From an uncultured Eubacteriales bacterium (GTDB taxonomy: Bacteria > Bacillota > Clostridia > Oscillospirales > CAG-272), in the NCBI GenBank assembly GCA_934447715.1, contig CAKSER010000005.1, positions 26,502 through 90,501 on the forward strand: 64,000 nt of DNA. The letters are read 5' to 3'. Numbering within the stretch: position 1 is the first letter of the stretch; each line of letters starts with the position of its first letter. Under the pieces are notes generated by a model, which saw only the letters and a list, made by a program, of their open reading frames with translations, ran no database searches and was not told the DNA's origin. Positions 56,975 to 64,000 of this stretch are shown here, piece after piece. The position numbers and the translations under genes were made by a program.

Positions 56975-57421
56975 ATGAGAAATTATGAAATAGAAAAAGA
57001 AATGTACAAAAAGGCAGCAGAGCTGATAGAAAAAAGATATCCCGAGGGCTGGGGCGGAGCCGGGGTTGTCCGCACCTCAAAGGGGCATTTCTTTACAAGC
57101 GTCAGCATTGAAACAGCCAATGCCTCTGCCGTTTTGTGCATCGAGACCGGAGCAATGCTCGAAGCGCACAAATACAACGAAAAGGTTTCCCACTGCATGT
57201 GCCTTGTCCGCGAGGATGAAAATTCTCCTTACAAGGTACTGTCTCCGTGCGGCATCTGCCAGGAGAGGCTTAGGTATTGGGGAGAGGATGTGCAGGTGGC
57301 AGTTACAACAGACGATGAAGAAATCAAATTTGTAGAGCTTAAAGAGCTGCAGCCCTATCACTGGACCAAAATTTATCCTGCCGATGAGCTTGAGCACTGG
57401 GAAGAAAGCAGAGAAGATTGA
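56975..57421 (+). CDS. Cytidine-deaminase-like protein
   Basis: 148 residues. SVSIETANASAVLCIETGAMLEAHK and VLSPCGICQERLRYWG give the zinc site C-x-E and PCxxC of the CDA/blasticidin-S-deaminase fold. The usual Ala before Glu is Ile here (CIE). It probably deaminates a nucleoside or a related ring compound. ACGGAGG lies eight bases before the ATG. Confidence 0.85.
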   Translation: MRNYEIEKEMYKKAAELIEKRYPEGWGGAGVVRTSKGHFFTSVSIETANASAVLCIETGAMLEAHKYNEKVSHCMCLVREDENSPYKVLSPCGICQERLRYWGEDVQVAVTTDDEEIKFVELKELQPYHWTKIYPADELEHWEESRED

Positions 57422-57440
57422 ATAGTGAATATCTAAAAAT

Positions 57441-57472
57441 AACAGCTGTCCATTTAGGGCAGCTGTTTTTTT
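57441..57472 (+). terminator. Terminator after the deaminase-like gene
   Basis: AACAGCTGtCC pairs with GGgCAGCTGTT followed by seven T. Confidence 0.88.
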
Positions 57473-57482
57473 AGAGGTTAAG

Positions 57483-57629
57483 TTATACCTTCCAACCGGC
57501 AGCCTGACTGCGCTCGACTACAAAGCGGCGGTAAAGACCGTCTTTTTCTACAAGCTCATCGTGTGTGCCCTGCTGAACGATCCTTCCGTGATCTAAAACG
57601 AAGATCATATCGGCATTGCGCAAGAGCTT
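57483..57629 (-). pseudogene. C-terminal remnant of an ABC exporter ATPase
   Basis: The minus frame reads LLRNADMIFVLDHGRIVQQGTH, then DELVEKDGLYRRF, then VVERSQAAGWKV and a stop. This is the end of an MDR-type ABC ATPase (the region after the switch His). Nothing upstream continues the domain; AT-rich sequence follows at 57630. It is a leftover of a deleted transporter gene, not the pair at 49-53 kb. Confidence 0.85.
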
Positions 57630-57781
57630 TATATATTTTTTGAAACGAATATAGCATTTCACGATGCTGTATGATAAAATATACCGTGAAGCCGTGCACT
57701 TGGCTGTCGGAGACAGAAATTTTGTGTTCCGAATGCAAAGATAAAAGTAAAAACAAGCAAAAAAAAGGCTGAAGGAGTAAA

Positions 57782-58321
57782 ATGAAAATGGTTTATACAG
57801 GACATTACAGCTCTCCGCTCGGCAAAATTCTTCTTGCGGCGGATGAATTCGGAATAAGAGGCTTATGGTTTGAGGGACAAAAATACTTTGCGCGCGGCCT
57901 GCCGGATGAACGCACAGAAACCGAAACGCCGATACTTAAAGAGGCGGTACGCTGGCTCGACATTTATTTCAGCGGAAAGGAGCCGGATTTTACACCGCCG
58001 CTTCACCCTGTCGGCTCCGGATTCCGACAGGAGGTGTGGAAAACCCTTTTGCAGATTCCGTACGGAAAGACGATTACCTACGGGGATATTTCAAAACAGC
58101 TTGCAATGAGGATAGGTACCGAAAGAATGTCCGCACAGGCGGTCGGAGGTGCTGTCGGGAATAACGAAATTTCGATTATCATCCCGTGTCACCGTGTTGT
58201 CGGAGCAAACGGCTGTCTGACCGGATATGCAGGGGGAATTGACAAGAAAATCAAGCTGCTTGAGCTTGAAAAAGCCGATATGAGTCGGTTTTTTGTTCCG
58301 AAAAAAAGCACGGCACTTTGA
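57782..58321 (+). CDS. ogt: Methylated-DNA-protein-cysteine methyltransferase
   Basis: 179 residues. FRQEVWKTLLQIPYGKTITYGDISKQLA and IIIPCHRVVGANGCLTGYAGGIDKKIKLLELE are the AGT core, with nucleophile C136 in PCHRV. It removes alkyl groups from O6-guanine in one turnover. It is flanked on both sides by gene remnants, so it may have arrived by a local rearrangement. GAAGGAG lies six bases upstream. Confidence 0.95.
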   Translation: MKMVYTGHYSSPLGKILLAADEFGIRGLWFEGQKYFARGLPDERTETETPILKEAVRWLDIYFSGKEPDFTPPLHPVGSGFRQEVWKTLLQIPYGKTITYGDISKQLAMRIGTERMSAQAVGGAVGNNEISIIIPCHRVVGANGCLTGYAGGIDKKIKLLELEKADMSRFFVPKKSTAL

Positions 58322-58336
58322 AAAGAGTTTAAAATC

Positions 58337-58468
58337 ATGAAAATTTCGGATACAATCGAAAAGATGATCGCCTTTTATAACGGCAATCTACATGATATCA
58401 ACCATTTTCTCAAGGTCCGGGCACTTGCCAAAAGCATCGGCGAGCAGGAGAACCTTGATATGCAATAA
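58337..58468 (+). pseudogene. N-terminal remnant of an HD-domain protein
   Basis: 43 residues: KISDTIEKMIAFYNGNLHDIN, then HFLKVRALAKSIGEQENLD, then a stop. This is the first helix pair of small HD-domain phosphohydrolases (GNLHDINHFLKVY...AKTIG). The HD motif and the rest are missing. Likely truncated by deletion. Confidence 0.75.
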
Positions 58469-58475
58469 AAAACAG

Positions 58476-58538
58476 CAGCAGCAATACAAAAGCAGACACA
58501 TTTAAAATAATCATGTGTCTGCCTTTTTATTGCTGCTG
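58476..58538. terminator. Long compound terminator hairpin
   Basis: Outer CAGCAGCAATA / TATTGCTGCTG and inner GCAGACACA / TGTGTCTGC, with CTTTTT between the 3' arms. Ends transcripts from both sides. Confidence 0.85.
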
Positions 58539-58560
58539 CACAGCCAGATCGCCGTAATTT

Positions 58561-59832
58561 TTATTTTTCAACCGGTATCTGTGCCGAAAATTCCACCTTG
58601 CCGTCATAACAGGAGAGTGTTATGGCCCCCTTGTGGGAATCGGCGACCGCTTTTGCAATGGCAAGCCCGAGGCCGAAATGACTGTCGTCGCTCCTTGCCG
58701 AATCCATGCGGTAAAACCGCTCGAAAATCTGCTTTCTCTGCTCCTTCGGAATCTCCTTTCCGTCGTTTACAACCGACAATTTTGCAAAGCCGTGCTCGGC
58801 TTTTAAGGAAAGTGCGACCTCTTTTCCGTTTTCGCTGTGGCGGATGGCGTTATCGATCAAAATCGAAACCAGCTGCTTAAGACGCGAGGCATCTCCGTTT
58901 ACAAAAATCCCGTCGGCAATATCGGCTTTAAGCGCAAGACCGTGCTCGAACGCTACGCTTTCAAACGGCAGAAGCTCACCGCTTACCAGCCGGCTGAAAT
59001 CAATCTGCTCGGCTATCGGAGTGACATTTTCCATTCTGGCAAGCTCAAGCAGCTGTTTTACAAGGCTGCCCATGCGCTCGTTTTCATACTGAATGTTTGA
59101 AAGCCATCTGTTTTCCCCGATTTCCCTTGAAAGAAGCTCCGCGTTTGTACTGACGACCGAAACCGGCGTTTTAAGCTCATGCCCGGCATCCGAAATAAAC
59201 TGCTTCTGCTTCTTGAAGCTCTCCTCAAGAGGAGAAACAATCCGTCTCGCAAGAAACACCGACACGACAAATACCGCAATTACCGCAACGCCTCCGAAGA
59301 TCAGCGTGTTGCGGAACACGGTCGCCATGCCTCCCTGCATAATTGCGTTATCGATAAACGCAACCAGTGTATATCCGTCCTTCTGTTCCTCAAGATAGGT
59401 AAGATTCTTTATTTTGCCTGTTTTGCTTTTTCCGTTTATAATCTCGATTGCATATGCCTCAAGCGTCTCATCCGAATACATCGTGCCGGAGGTGTTTTCT
59501 GTTTTAAGCACGGTCATGTCGTCTGCAACCGCAACAGAATAAAATGTCGAAACATCGAATTTATGCAGCTCCTCGGGCGGCTGATTATTCGGCGCATCCG
59601 GAACCTGCGGCTTATTTTTCGTTGGCTTTTGCTCTTCTCTGCCGTCCGATATGCCTGTCCCACTCGGGGCATCGAGCCTATACTGCCTTACATACTGCTC
59701 AAGCATCCGGCTGTTATCGGTATTCATCTGTGCATAGCTTGTTCCCAAAATCACGGTAAGCGTTCCGAACAGAAGCAAAACAATAGATGCCATTACGGCT
59801 ACAATGATTTTTATTCTTGATCTTTTAAACAT
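58561..59832 (-). CDS. Sensor histidine kinase
   Basis: 423 residues from the ATG at 59832 with AGGTG upstream. Membrane helices at about 8-32 and 175-197 enclose a 140-residue extracellular domain with a Pro/Lys/Asn-rich part. H box DAGHELKTPVSVV (H218), N box ILIDNAIRH, G box FGLGLAIAKAV. It pairs with the response regulator upstream, overlapping by 8 bases. Ligand unknown. Confidence 0.92.
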   Translation of the reverse strand: MFKRSRIKIIVAVMASIVLLLFGTLTVILGTSYAQMNTDNSRMLEQYVRQYRLDAPSGTGISDGREEQKPTKNKPQVPDAPNNQPPEELHKFDVSTFYSVAVADDMTVLKTENTSGTMYSDETLEAYAIEIINGKSKTGKIKNLTYLEEQKDGYTLVAFIDNAIMQGGMATVFRNTLIFGGVAVIAVFVVSVFLARRIVSPLEESFKKQKQFISDAGHELKTPVSVVSTNAELLSREIGENRWLSNIQYENERMGSLVKQLLELARMENVTPIAEQIDFSRLVSGELLPFESVAFEHGLALKADIADGIFVNGDASRLKQLVSILIDNAIRHSENGKEVALSLKAEHGFAKLSVVNDGKEIPKEQRKQIFERFYRMDSARSDDSHFGLGLAIAKAVADSHKGAITLSCYDGKVEFSAQIPVEK

Positions 59833-60508
59833 TGTCGCACCTGAGCTCATAACCAAGACCCCTTACCGCCTTGATCTCCGTTTTTGCGCCGACAAAGGCC
59901 AGCTTTTTTCTTGTAAACGACATATAGACCTCAACATTATTATATTCCGCATCACTTTCATAGCCCCATATCTTCACGGCAAGCTGCTCACGGGTCAGTA
60001 TCCGGTTCTGATTTGCAATCAGATATTCCATGATTTTCCATTCCTTTTCGCTCAGCCTTACGCTCTGCCCGGTTTTGCTGCAGCAGAGCTCATAGGTCTT
60101 GCTGTCAAGAGAGATATCACCGAATTTCAGTGTGCCGTCCGACGTATCGATATTGCGCCGAAGCAGGGCGCGCAGTCTTGCAAGCAGCTCCTTTGTCATA
60201 AACGGCTTTGTAAGATAGTCGTCCGCGCCGCAGTCAAGCCCTGTCACCTTATCGTCAAGCTCCGCCTTTGCCGTCAGCATCAGAATCGGGGTGTGCACCC
60301 CGTCCTTCCGAAGATTTTTTGCAACCTCAAAACCGTTCATCTGCGGAAGCATGACATCGAGGATCATAACATCGTAAATACCGGTTTTTGCGGCATCAAG
60401 ACCGGAAAGACCGTCATAAAAGCAATCCACATCATATTTTTCCTGACGCAGAAGCTCGCAAAGCGCCTGTGCCATCCTCCGCTCGTCCTCTACAAGTAAA
60501 AGCTTCAT
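59825..60508 (-). CDS. OmpR-type response regulator
   Basis: 227 residues. MKLLLVEDERRMA and D51 in VMILDVMLPQ, then MLTAKAELDDKVTGLDCGADDYLTKPF. The winged helix has EWKIMEYLIANQNRILTREQLAVKIWGY and VRGLGYELR. First gene of its two-component operon. Confidence 0.95.
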   Translation of the reverse strand: MKLLLVEDERRMAQALCELLRQEKYDVDCFYDGLSGLDAAKTGIYDVMILDVMLPQMNGFEVAKNLRKDGVHTPILMLTAKAELDDKVTGLDCGADDYLTKPFMTKELLARLRALLRRNIDTSDGTLKFGDISLDSKTYELCCSKTGQSVRLSEKEWKIMEYLIANQNRILTREQLAVKIWGYESDAEYNNVEVYMSFTRKKLAFVGAKTEIKAVRGLGYELRCDNV

Positions 60509-60866
60509 ATTTTCTCCCCGTTTCTCATTCCGGCAGCCAAATCAGCGGCTGCCCGAAGTAATTGTACCATATATTAAAGCAAAAAGCATCGTTTTTTTGC
60601 GTTTTGCACCGAATTTTTCCGCAGATTATCTGCCTATACTGTATTCTGCCTTATATTTTATTTAAACATATTGAAAAAAGATTGAAAACGGCTGCAGACT
60701 TCGGGCTTTGTAAACAAAATCCCGATATATTTTTAAAAAAGCATAAAATATGCCCCTTTTGATAAACAGATGTGCTAAAATATCCTCGGGTTGCGATCTG
60801 TCCGTGCCGCGTGCGGATGCGATATTTCAGCAAAAAGGCTGTTTAAAATCAAAGGGGGCTTTTATA
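60509..60866. other. Gene-free intergenic stretch
   Basis: About 360 bases between two divergent genes. AT-rich from 60640 to 60770, with no frame of coding quality. A likely promoter region for the response regulator (minus) and the Nudix gene (plus); AGCGGCTGCC and GGCAGCC pieces near 60531-60555 form a short hairpin before the response regulator start. Confidence 0.45.
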
Positions 60867-61271
60867 ATGATCTTGGAAAAAAGCTGTGGAGCTGTGATTT
60901 ATACCGAAAAGGAAGGAAAACGGCTTTATCTTATCGAGCTTATGCAGAAGGGGCACTTTTCTATCTGCAAGGGTCATGTGGAAAAGAACGAATCCGAGCA
61001 TGAAACCGCTGCAAGAGAAATCCTTGAGGAAACCGGTCTTAAAGTCAGCTTTATTGACGGATTTCGGAAAACTGTCGAATATTCCCCCTATCACGGCTGT
61101 ATGAAAACGGTGGTTTTCTTCCTCGCGCACTCCGAGTGTACCGATGTGACGGCTCAACAGGAAGAGGTAAAGGAGATAAGCTGGCTTCCCTTTAAGGATG
61201 CAAAAGAGTTTCTTACCTATAATACCGACAAAGAAATTTTAGAGCAGGCAGAAGATTTTTTAAACAGCTGA
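60867..61271 (+). CDS. Nudix hydrolase
   Basis: 134 residues from the ATG at 60867 with GGGGG upstream; a longer frame lacks a ribosome site. CKGHVEKNESEHETAAREILEETGLKV is the Nudix box G-x5-E-x7-RE-x2-EE-x-G. Opening SCGAVIYTEKEGKRLYLIELM resembles bis(5'-nucleosyl)-tetraphosphatase-type enzymes. Substrate likely a nucleoside diphosphate derivative. Confidence 0.9.
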   Translation: MILEKSCGAVIYTEKEGKRLYLIELMQKGHFSICKGHVEKNESEHETAAREILEETGLKVSFIDGFRKTVEYSPYHGCMKTVVFFLAHSECTDVTAQQEEVKEISWLPFKDAKEFLTYNTDKEILEQAEDFLNS

Positions 61272-61338
61272 ACTTTGATACACACAAAAAGCCGAAATAT
61301 CAAGATATTAAAATATCAAACTATAAGGAGGCAAGCCT

Positions 61339-62157
61339 ATGAAGCTGACAATGCTCGGAACAGGCAACGCGCTTGTGACCGAATGCTACAACACCTGTTT
61401 TGTTCTTTTTGATGAACACGCCGATTGCGCCGACAGCAAATATTTTCTTGTCGACGGCGGAGGCGGAAACGAGATTCTTCACAAGCTGAAGCAGGCGCAG
61501 ATTGATTTGCAGGACATACACACGATTTTCGTAACGCACAAGCACATCGACCACCTGATAGGAATCATCTGGCTGATCCGTATGATCTGCCAGTCTATAA
61601 ATAAGGGGAGCTATATAGGAAATGCGACAATATATGCCCACGATGAGGTGACCTCACTGCTTTACGAGATGGCAGACAAGCTTTTGCAGAAGAAGCAAAC
61701 CGAGCTTATCGGCAAGCGGCTGTTCCTTGTCCCGGTGCAGAACGGGGAAGAAAAAACAATTCTTAACCGAACAGTTACCTTTTTCGATATTCACTCTGCA
61801 AAGGCAAAGCAGTTCGGCTTCTGCATGGAACTCGACAACGGTAAAAGACTGACCTGCTGCGGAGACGAGCCATACAATCCATGCGAGGAAAAATATGCAA
61901 AAAACAGCAGCTGGCTTCTTCACGAGGCGTTCTGCCTGCACTCTCAGGCGGATATCTTCTCTCCGTATGAAAAGCACCATTCGACGGTAAAGGACGCCTG
62001 CGAGCTTGCCCAAAAGCTTTCGGTCGAAAATCTGCTGCTTTATCATACCGAGGACAAGAATATTGCAAATCGCAAGGAGCTGTATACAAACGAAGGAAAA
62101 GCCTATTTTAAAGGAAACATTTTTGTCCCGGATGATCTTGAGACGATCTCTTTATAA
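61339..62157 (+). CDS. MBL-fold metallohydrolase (RNase Z-like)
   Basis: 272 residues. MKLTMLGTGNA start, FLVDGGGG, VTHKHIDHLIGI (HxHxDH zinc motif), LTCCGDEPYN, LLHEAF and LLLYHTED. This is the RNase Z/ElaC-like class, but length and missing flexible-arm text make tRNA processing uncertain; it could act on another phosphodiester or ester. AAGGAGG lies seven bases before the ATG. Confidence 0.85.
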   Translation: MKLTMLGTGNALVTECYNTCFVLFDEHADCADSKYFLVDGGGGNEILHKLKQAQIDLQDIHTIFVTHKHIDHLIGIIWLIRMICQSINKGSYIGNATIYAHDEVTSLLYEMADKLLQKKQTELIGKRLFLVPVQNGEEKTILNRTVTFFDIHSAKAKQFGFCMELDNGKRLTCCGDEPYNPCEEKYAKNSSWLLHEAFCLHSQADIFSPYEKHHSTVKDACELAQKLSVENLLLYHTEDKNIANRKELYTNEGKAYFKGNIFVPDDLETISL

Positions 62158-62208
62158 ATGCTTAAAACGCCGTGCGGCTTGACATAACGGTTTATTATAA
62201 ACAAACAA

Positions 62209-62260
62209 AAAAGATGCACCCTCAAGCATGACAGGTGCATCCTTTTTTGTTTTTTTGGCT
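62209..62260. terminator. Terminator after the MBL gene
   Basis: AAAAAAGATGCACC and GGTGCATCCTTTTTTG enclose a 13-base loop; T runs on both strands. Confidence 0.85.
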
Positions 62261-62446
62261 GAGGACATCGAGCTCTATTACATGCAAGGCGTTCGACCGC
62301 TTTTGTAAAGCTCCCGACAGTCTTGTCTGCGTCCATACGCTGCTTCATAATCAAATCCTCCATGCCGCAAGAGGTATAGCCGGATGTTATCATAAACTTC
62401 TTTGACTGTCATGAAAAAAGGCGCACCAAGAGTATCGCTTTGCAGG

Positions 62447-63040
62447 TCATTTGTTGCCTGCTCTTCCATTGATGCAGGTCTGCATTACCGAAATGATCCT
62501 GTCAACAGAATCGCTGCAGTCGTCCTTGAGCCACTCGTTGATAATCGCCATAAGTCCGCTTATGTAAAACGACATCATATATTTCATATTCTCTTTTGAG
62601 ACACCGAAACGGGCAAGAATCGGCTCAAACACATGCCGGTTAAGCGCGCTGTATGCATCATCCATCCTAAGCGCCGATGCCTGCTCGACGGTCGTACGGA
62701 AAATGCGCTTGTGCTCCTTTATATAGTTAAGATACGGCGCAAGATACTCGGGGGTGATAAGATACAGCTCATCAAGCGGACAGTTGGGCAGCCTTTCAAG
62801 AAACGAGACGGTATCTACCGGCATGAACTCGACAAACTGATTTATGATATACTGTGCGCTCTCCTCCAAAAGATCGTTTATTGTTTCGTAATGAAGATAG
62901 AAGGTCGAGCGGTTGACCTTTGCCCTTTCGCAGATTTCCTTTACCGTTATATAGGCAAAATCCTTCTTTTCGAGCAGCTCCAAAAACGCCTTATCCATAC
63001 GGACGGCGGTTGCAAAATACTTACTTTCGGAGCGATTCAT
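62447..63040 (-). CDS. TetR-family regulator (TetR_C_7-like)
   Basis: 197 residues. ATAVRMDKAFLELLEKKDFAYITVKEICERAKVNRSTFYLHYETINDLLEE is the TetR HTH of the group often annotated TetR/AcrR C-terminal 7. The C-terminus has MMSFYISGLMAIINEWLKDDC. It overlaps the membrane-protein gene by 4 bases and may regulate it. Confidence 0.9.
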   Translation of the reverse strand: MNRSESKYFATAVRMDKAFLELLEKKDFAYITVKEICERAKVNRSTFYLHYETINDLLEESAQYIINQFVEFMPVDTVSFLERLPNCPLDELYLITPEYLAPYLNYIKEHKRIFRTTVEQASALRMDDAYSALNRHVFEPILARFGVSKENMKYMMSFYISGLMAIINEWLKDDCSDSVDRIISVMQTCINGRAGNK

Positions 63041-63999
63041 CGGTATTTACCTCTCATTTCTTTTTCTTCATTGTTTTTGATTGCTTCTGTTATTTCTTTA
63101 TCCGCTTTTGTTATTGCTTCGTTCGCTTCTTCTTTCAGCGCTCTTTTCATTTTTTTCGCACGGCACAGCATGTATACTGCAACAAAAATGACCCCGAGCC
63201 ACACAAAGACTCCGGTTATTGCGTTCATCATCCGGCGAAAGCTGTCTTCCTCTCTTGAAAACTGTGCAATCATCGCCGTCTGCAGTCCGAGAACCGACAT
63301 CATCGCGGCGACAAAGCTCAATGCCTTTGAGGCAGAGAGAATAAGGCTGCCCAGTCTGCGAAAGCGCACAAGATTCACTACCGACATTGCTATCGTGTAA
63401 AATGTGTAGATTGCCGAAAGATATATAACATATTCCGGGTAGGAATAGCCGGAATCGGTAAGTACCGTCAGAGTTATCATGACTCCCATCGGGAGATTCA
63501 AAACAAACAGGAGGCACGCCGTAAGAAAATAGCAGGAAAGCTCCCTTTCGGGAGTACGGCGGCGATAGCCGATCGCAAGCATAAGGCGAAGAATGCCAAG
63601 TACAAAATAGTAAAGCGCCATCGAGACAAACCATACCGACAAATATCGGATTCCGACAAACGTGCGGAACGCGGCATAAAAGAAATCGACCAAAATCCCC
63701 TGATAAATGCTGACTCTTCCGCGGAATGCAATATCGGTAAGATATCTGTCACAGAGCCTTGTGCTTCGAAGCCTTCCGACAATGCTTTTCTTAAGCCTTC
63801 CGGCAGCCCCCGGCAGCGGCAGAACCAGAATTGCAAGACAGTACGCCGCAAGACAGTAGATTACATATGCCGGCGCACTGTCTTCAAGATTCTTTATGAA
63901 GATAAGGGCAAGTGAAGGGAAAACGATCAAAGGTGCTAAGACAAGCACCCATTTCGGTGGGTAAAAAATTTTTTTAAAAACCGTCTGCACCTTTTTCAT
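63037..63999 (-). CDS. Multi-pass membrane protein, unknown function
   Basis: 320 residues with eight or more membrane helices, starting MKKVQTVFKKIFYPPKWVLVLAPLIVF. The C-terminus is a charged helix (KKMKRALKEEANEAITKADKEITEAIKNNEEKE). It resembles permease-like proteins found next to TetR genes in Clostridia, but I do not know the family. The start lies one base from the window edge and upstream sequence is missing, so a longer start cannot be ruled out. Confidence 0.7.
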   Translation of the reverse strand: MKKVQTVFKKIFYPPKWVLVLAPLIVFPSLALIFIKNLEDSAPAYVIYCLAAYCLAILVLPLPGAAGRLKKSIVGRLRSTRLCDRYLTDIAFRGRVSIYQGILVDFFYAAFRTFVGIRYLSVWFVSMALYYFVLGILRLMLAIGYRRRTPERELSCYFLTACLLFVLNLPMGVMITLTVLTDSGYSYPEYVIYLSAIYTFYTIAMSVVNLVRFRRLGSLILSASKALSFVAAMMSVLGLQTAMIAQFSREEDSFRRMMNAITGVFVWLGVIFVAVYMLCRAKKMKRALKEEANEAITKADKEITEAIKNNEEKEMRGKYR

Positions 64000-64000
64000 G

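Noticed and set aside
62278..62446. Short minus-strand gene after the TetR stop (MTVKEVYDNIRLYLLRHGG)
   Set aside because: Open for 44-60 codons but no ribosome site and no recognised family; could be a remnant.

Overview
The window looks like chromosome of a gut-type Clostridia bacterium (Oscillospiraceae/Ruminococcus-like). I infer this from moderate GC, strong GGAGG ribosome sites, a DUF4838 protein, cysteine-rich KTR and DUF998 proteins, Gram-positive lipoproteins and a dockerin module in the phage lysin. Genus is a guess.

Left chromosomal part (1-3.3 kb): the 3' end of a DUF4838 gene, a YgjP/DUF45 metallopeptidase, and a tRNA-Ser(CGA) locus. The locus has an orphan 5' half-copy of the tRNA upstream and two about 140-bp structured tandem repeats downstream. 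A lone lipoprotein follows.

Prophage (about 3.4-38.0 kb): a complete-looking temperate siphophage. Read along the minus strand from 34 kb to 3.5 kb it has an early region, a late-transcription regulator and DNA modification block, terminase, portal, capsid and scaffold, connectors, tail tube, chaperone-position genes, tape measure, tail tip and fibre genes, and a holin/endolysin cassette. The early region holds small regulators, a PAPS-reductase-like protein, a repeat-rich candidate origin, an SSAP/YqaJ recombination pair, an HNH nuclease, SSB and a replisome organizer. The modification block holds a C5 methyltransferase, ParB-DUF4417 and a JAB-like protein. The plus-strand lysogeny module has an S24 repressor, two paralogous DUF4352 lipoproteins and a large serine integrase. 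The switch region has two consensus divergent promoters and three 17-bp palindromes. The endolysin ends in a type I dockerin. Exact attachment sites were not resolved.

Right chromosomal part (38-64 kb): TetR with KTR, DUF998 and GNAT genes; a two-component system; a lipid cluster (diacylglycerol kinase, CDP-alcohol phosphatidyltransferase, PlsC) and an alpha/beta hydrolase; a membrane zinc peptidase; a beta-helix lipoprotein preceded by a possible structured RNA; a MarR gene with a heterodimer-type ABC exporter pair; mnmA with an HD-domain gene; a MATE exporter; and a cytidine-deaminase-like protein. Then come MGMT flanked by two gene remnants, a second two-component system, a Nudix hydrolase, an MBL-fold hydrolase, and a TetR gene with a membrane protein. 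Many transcription units end in clear intrinsic terminators.
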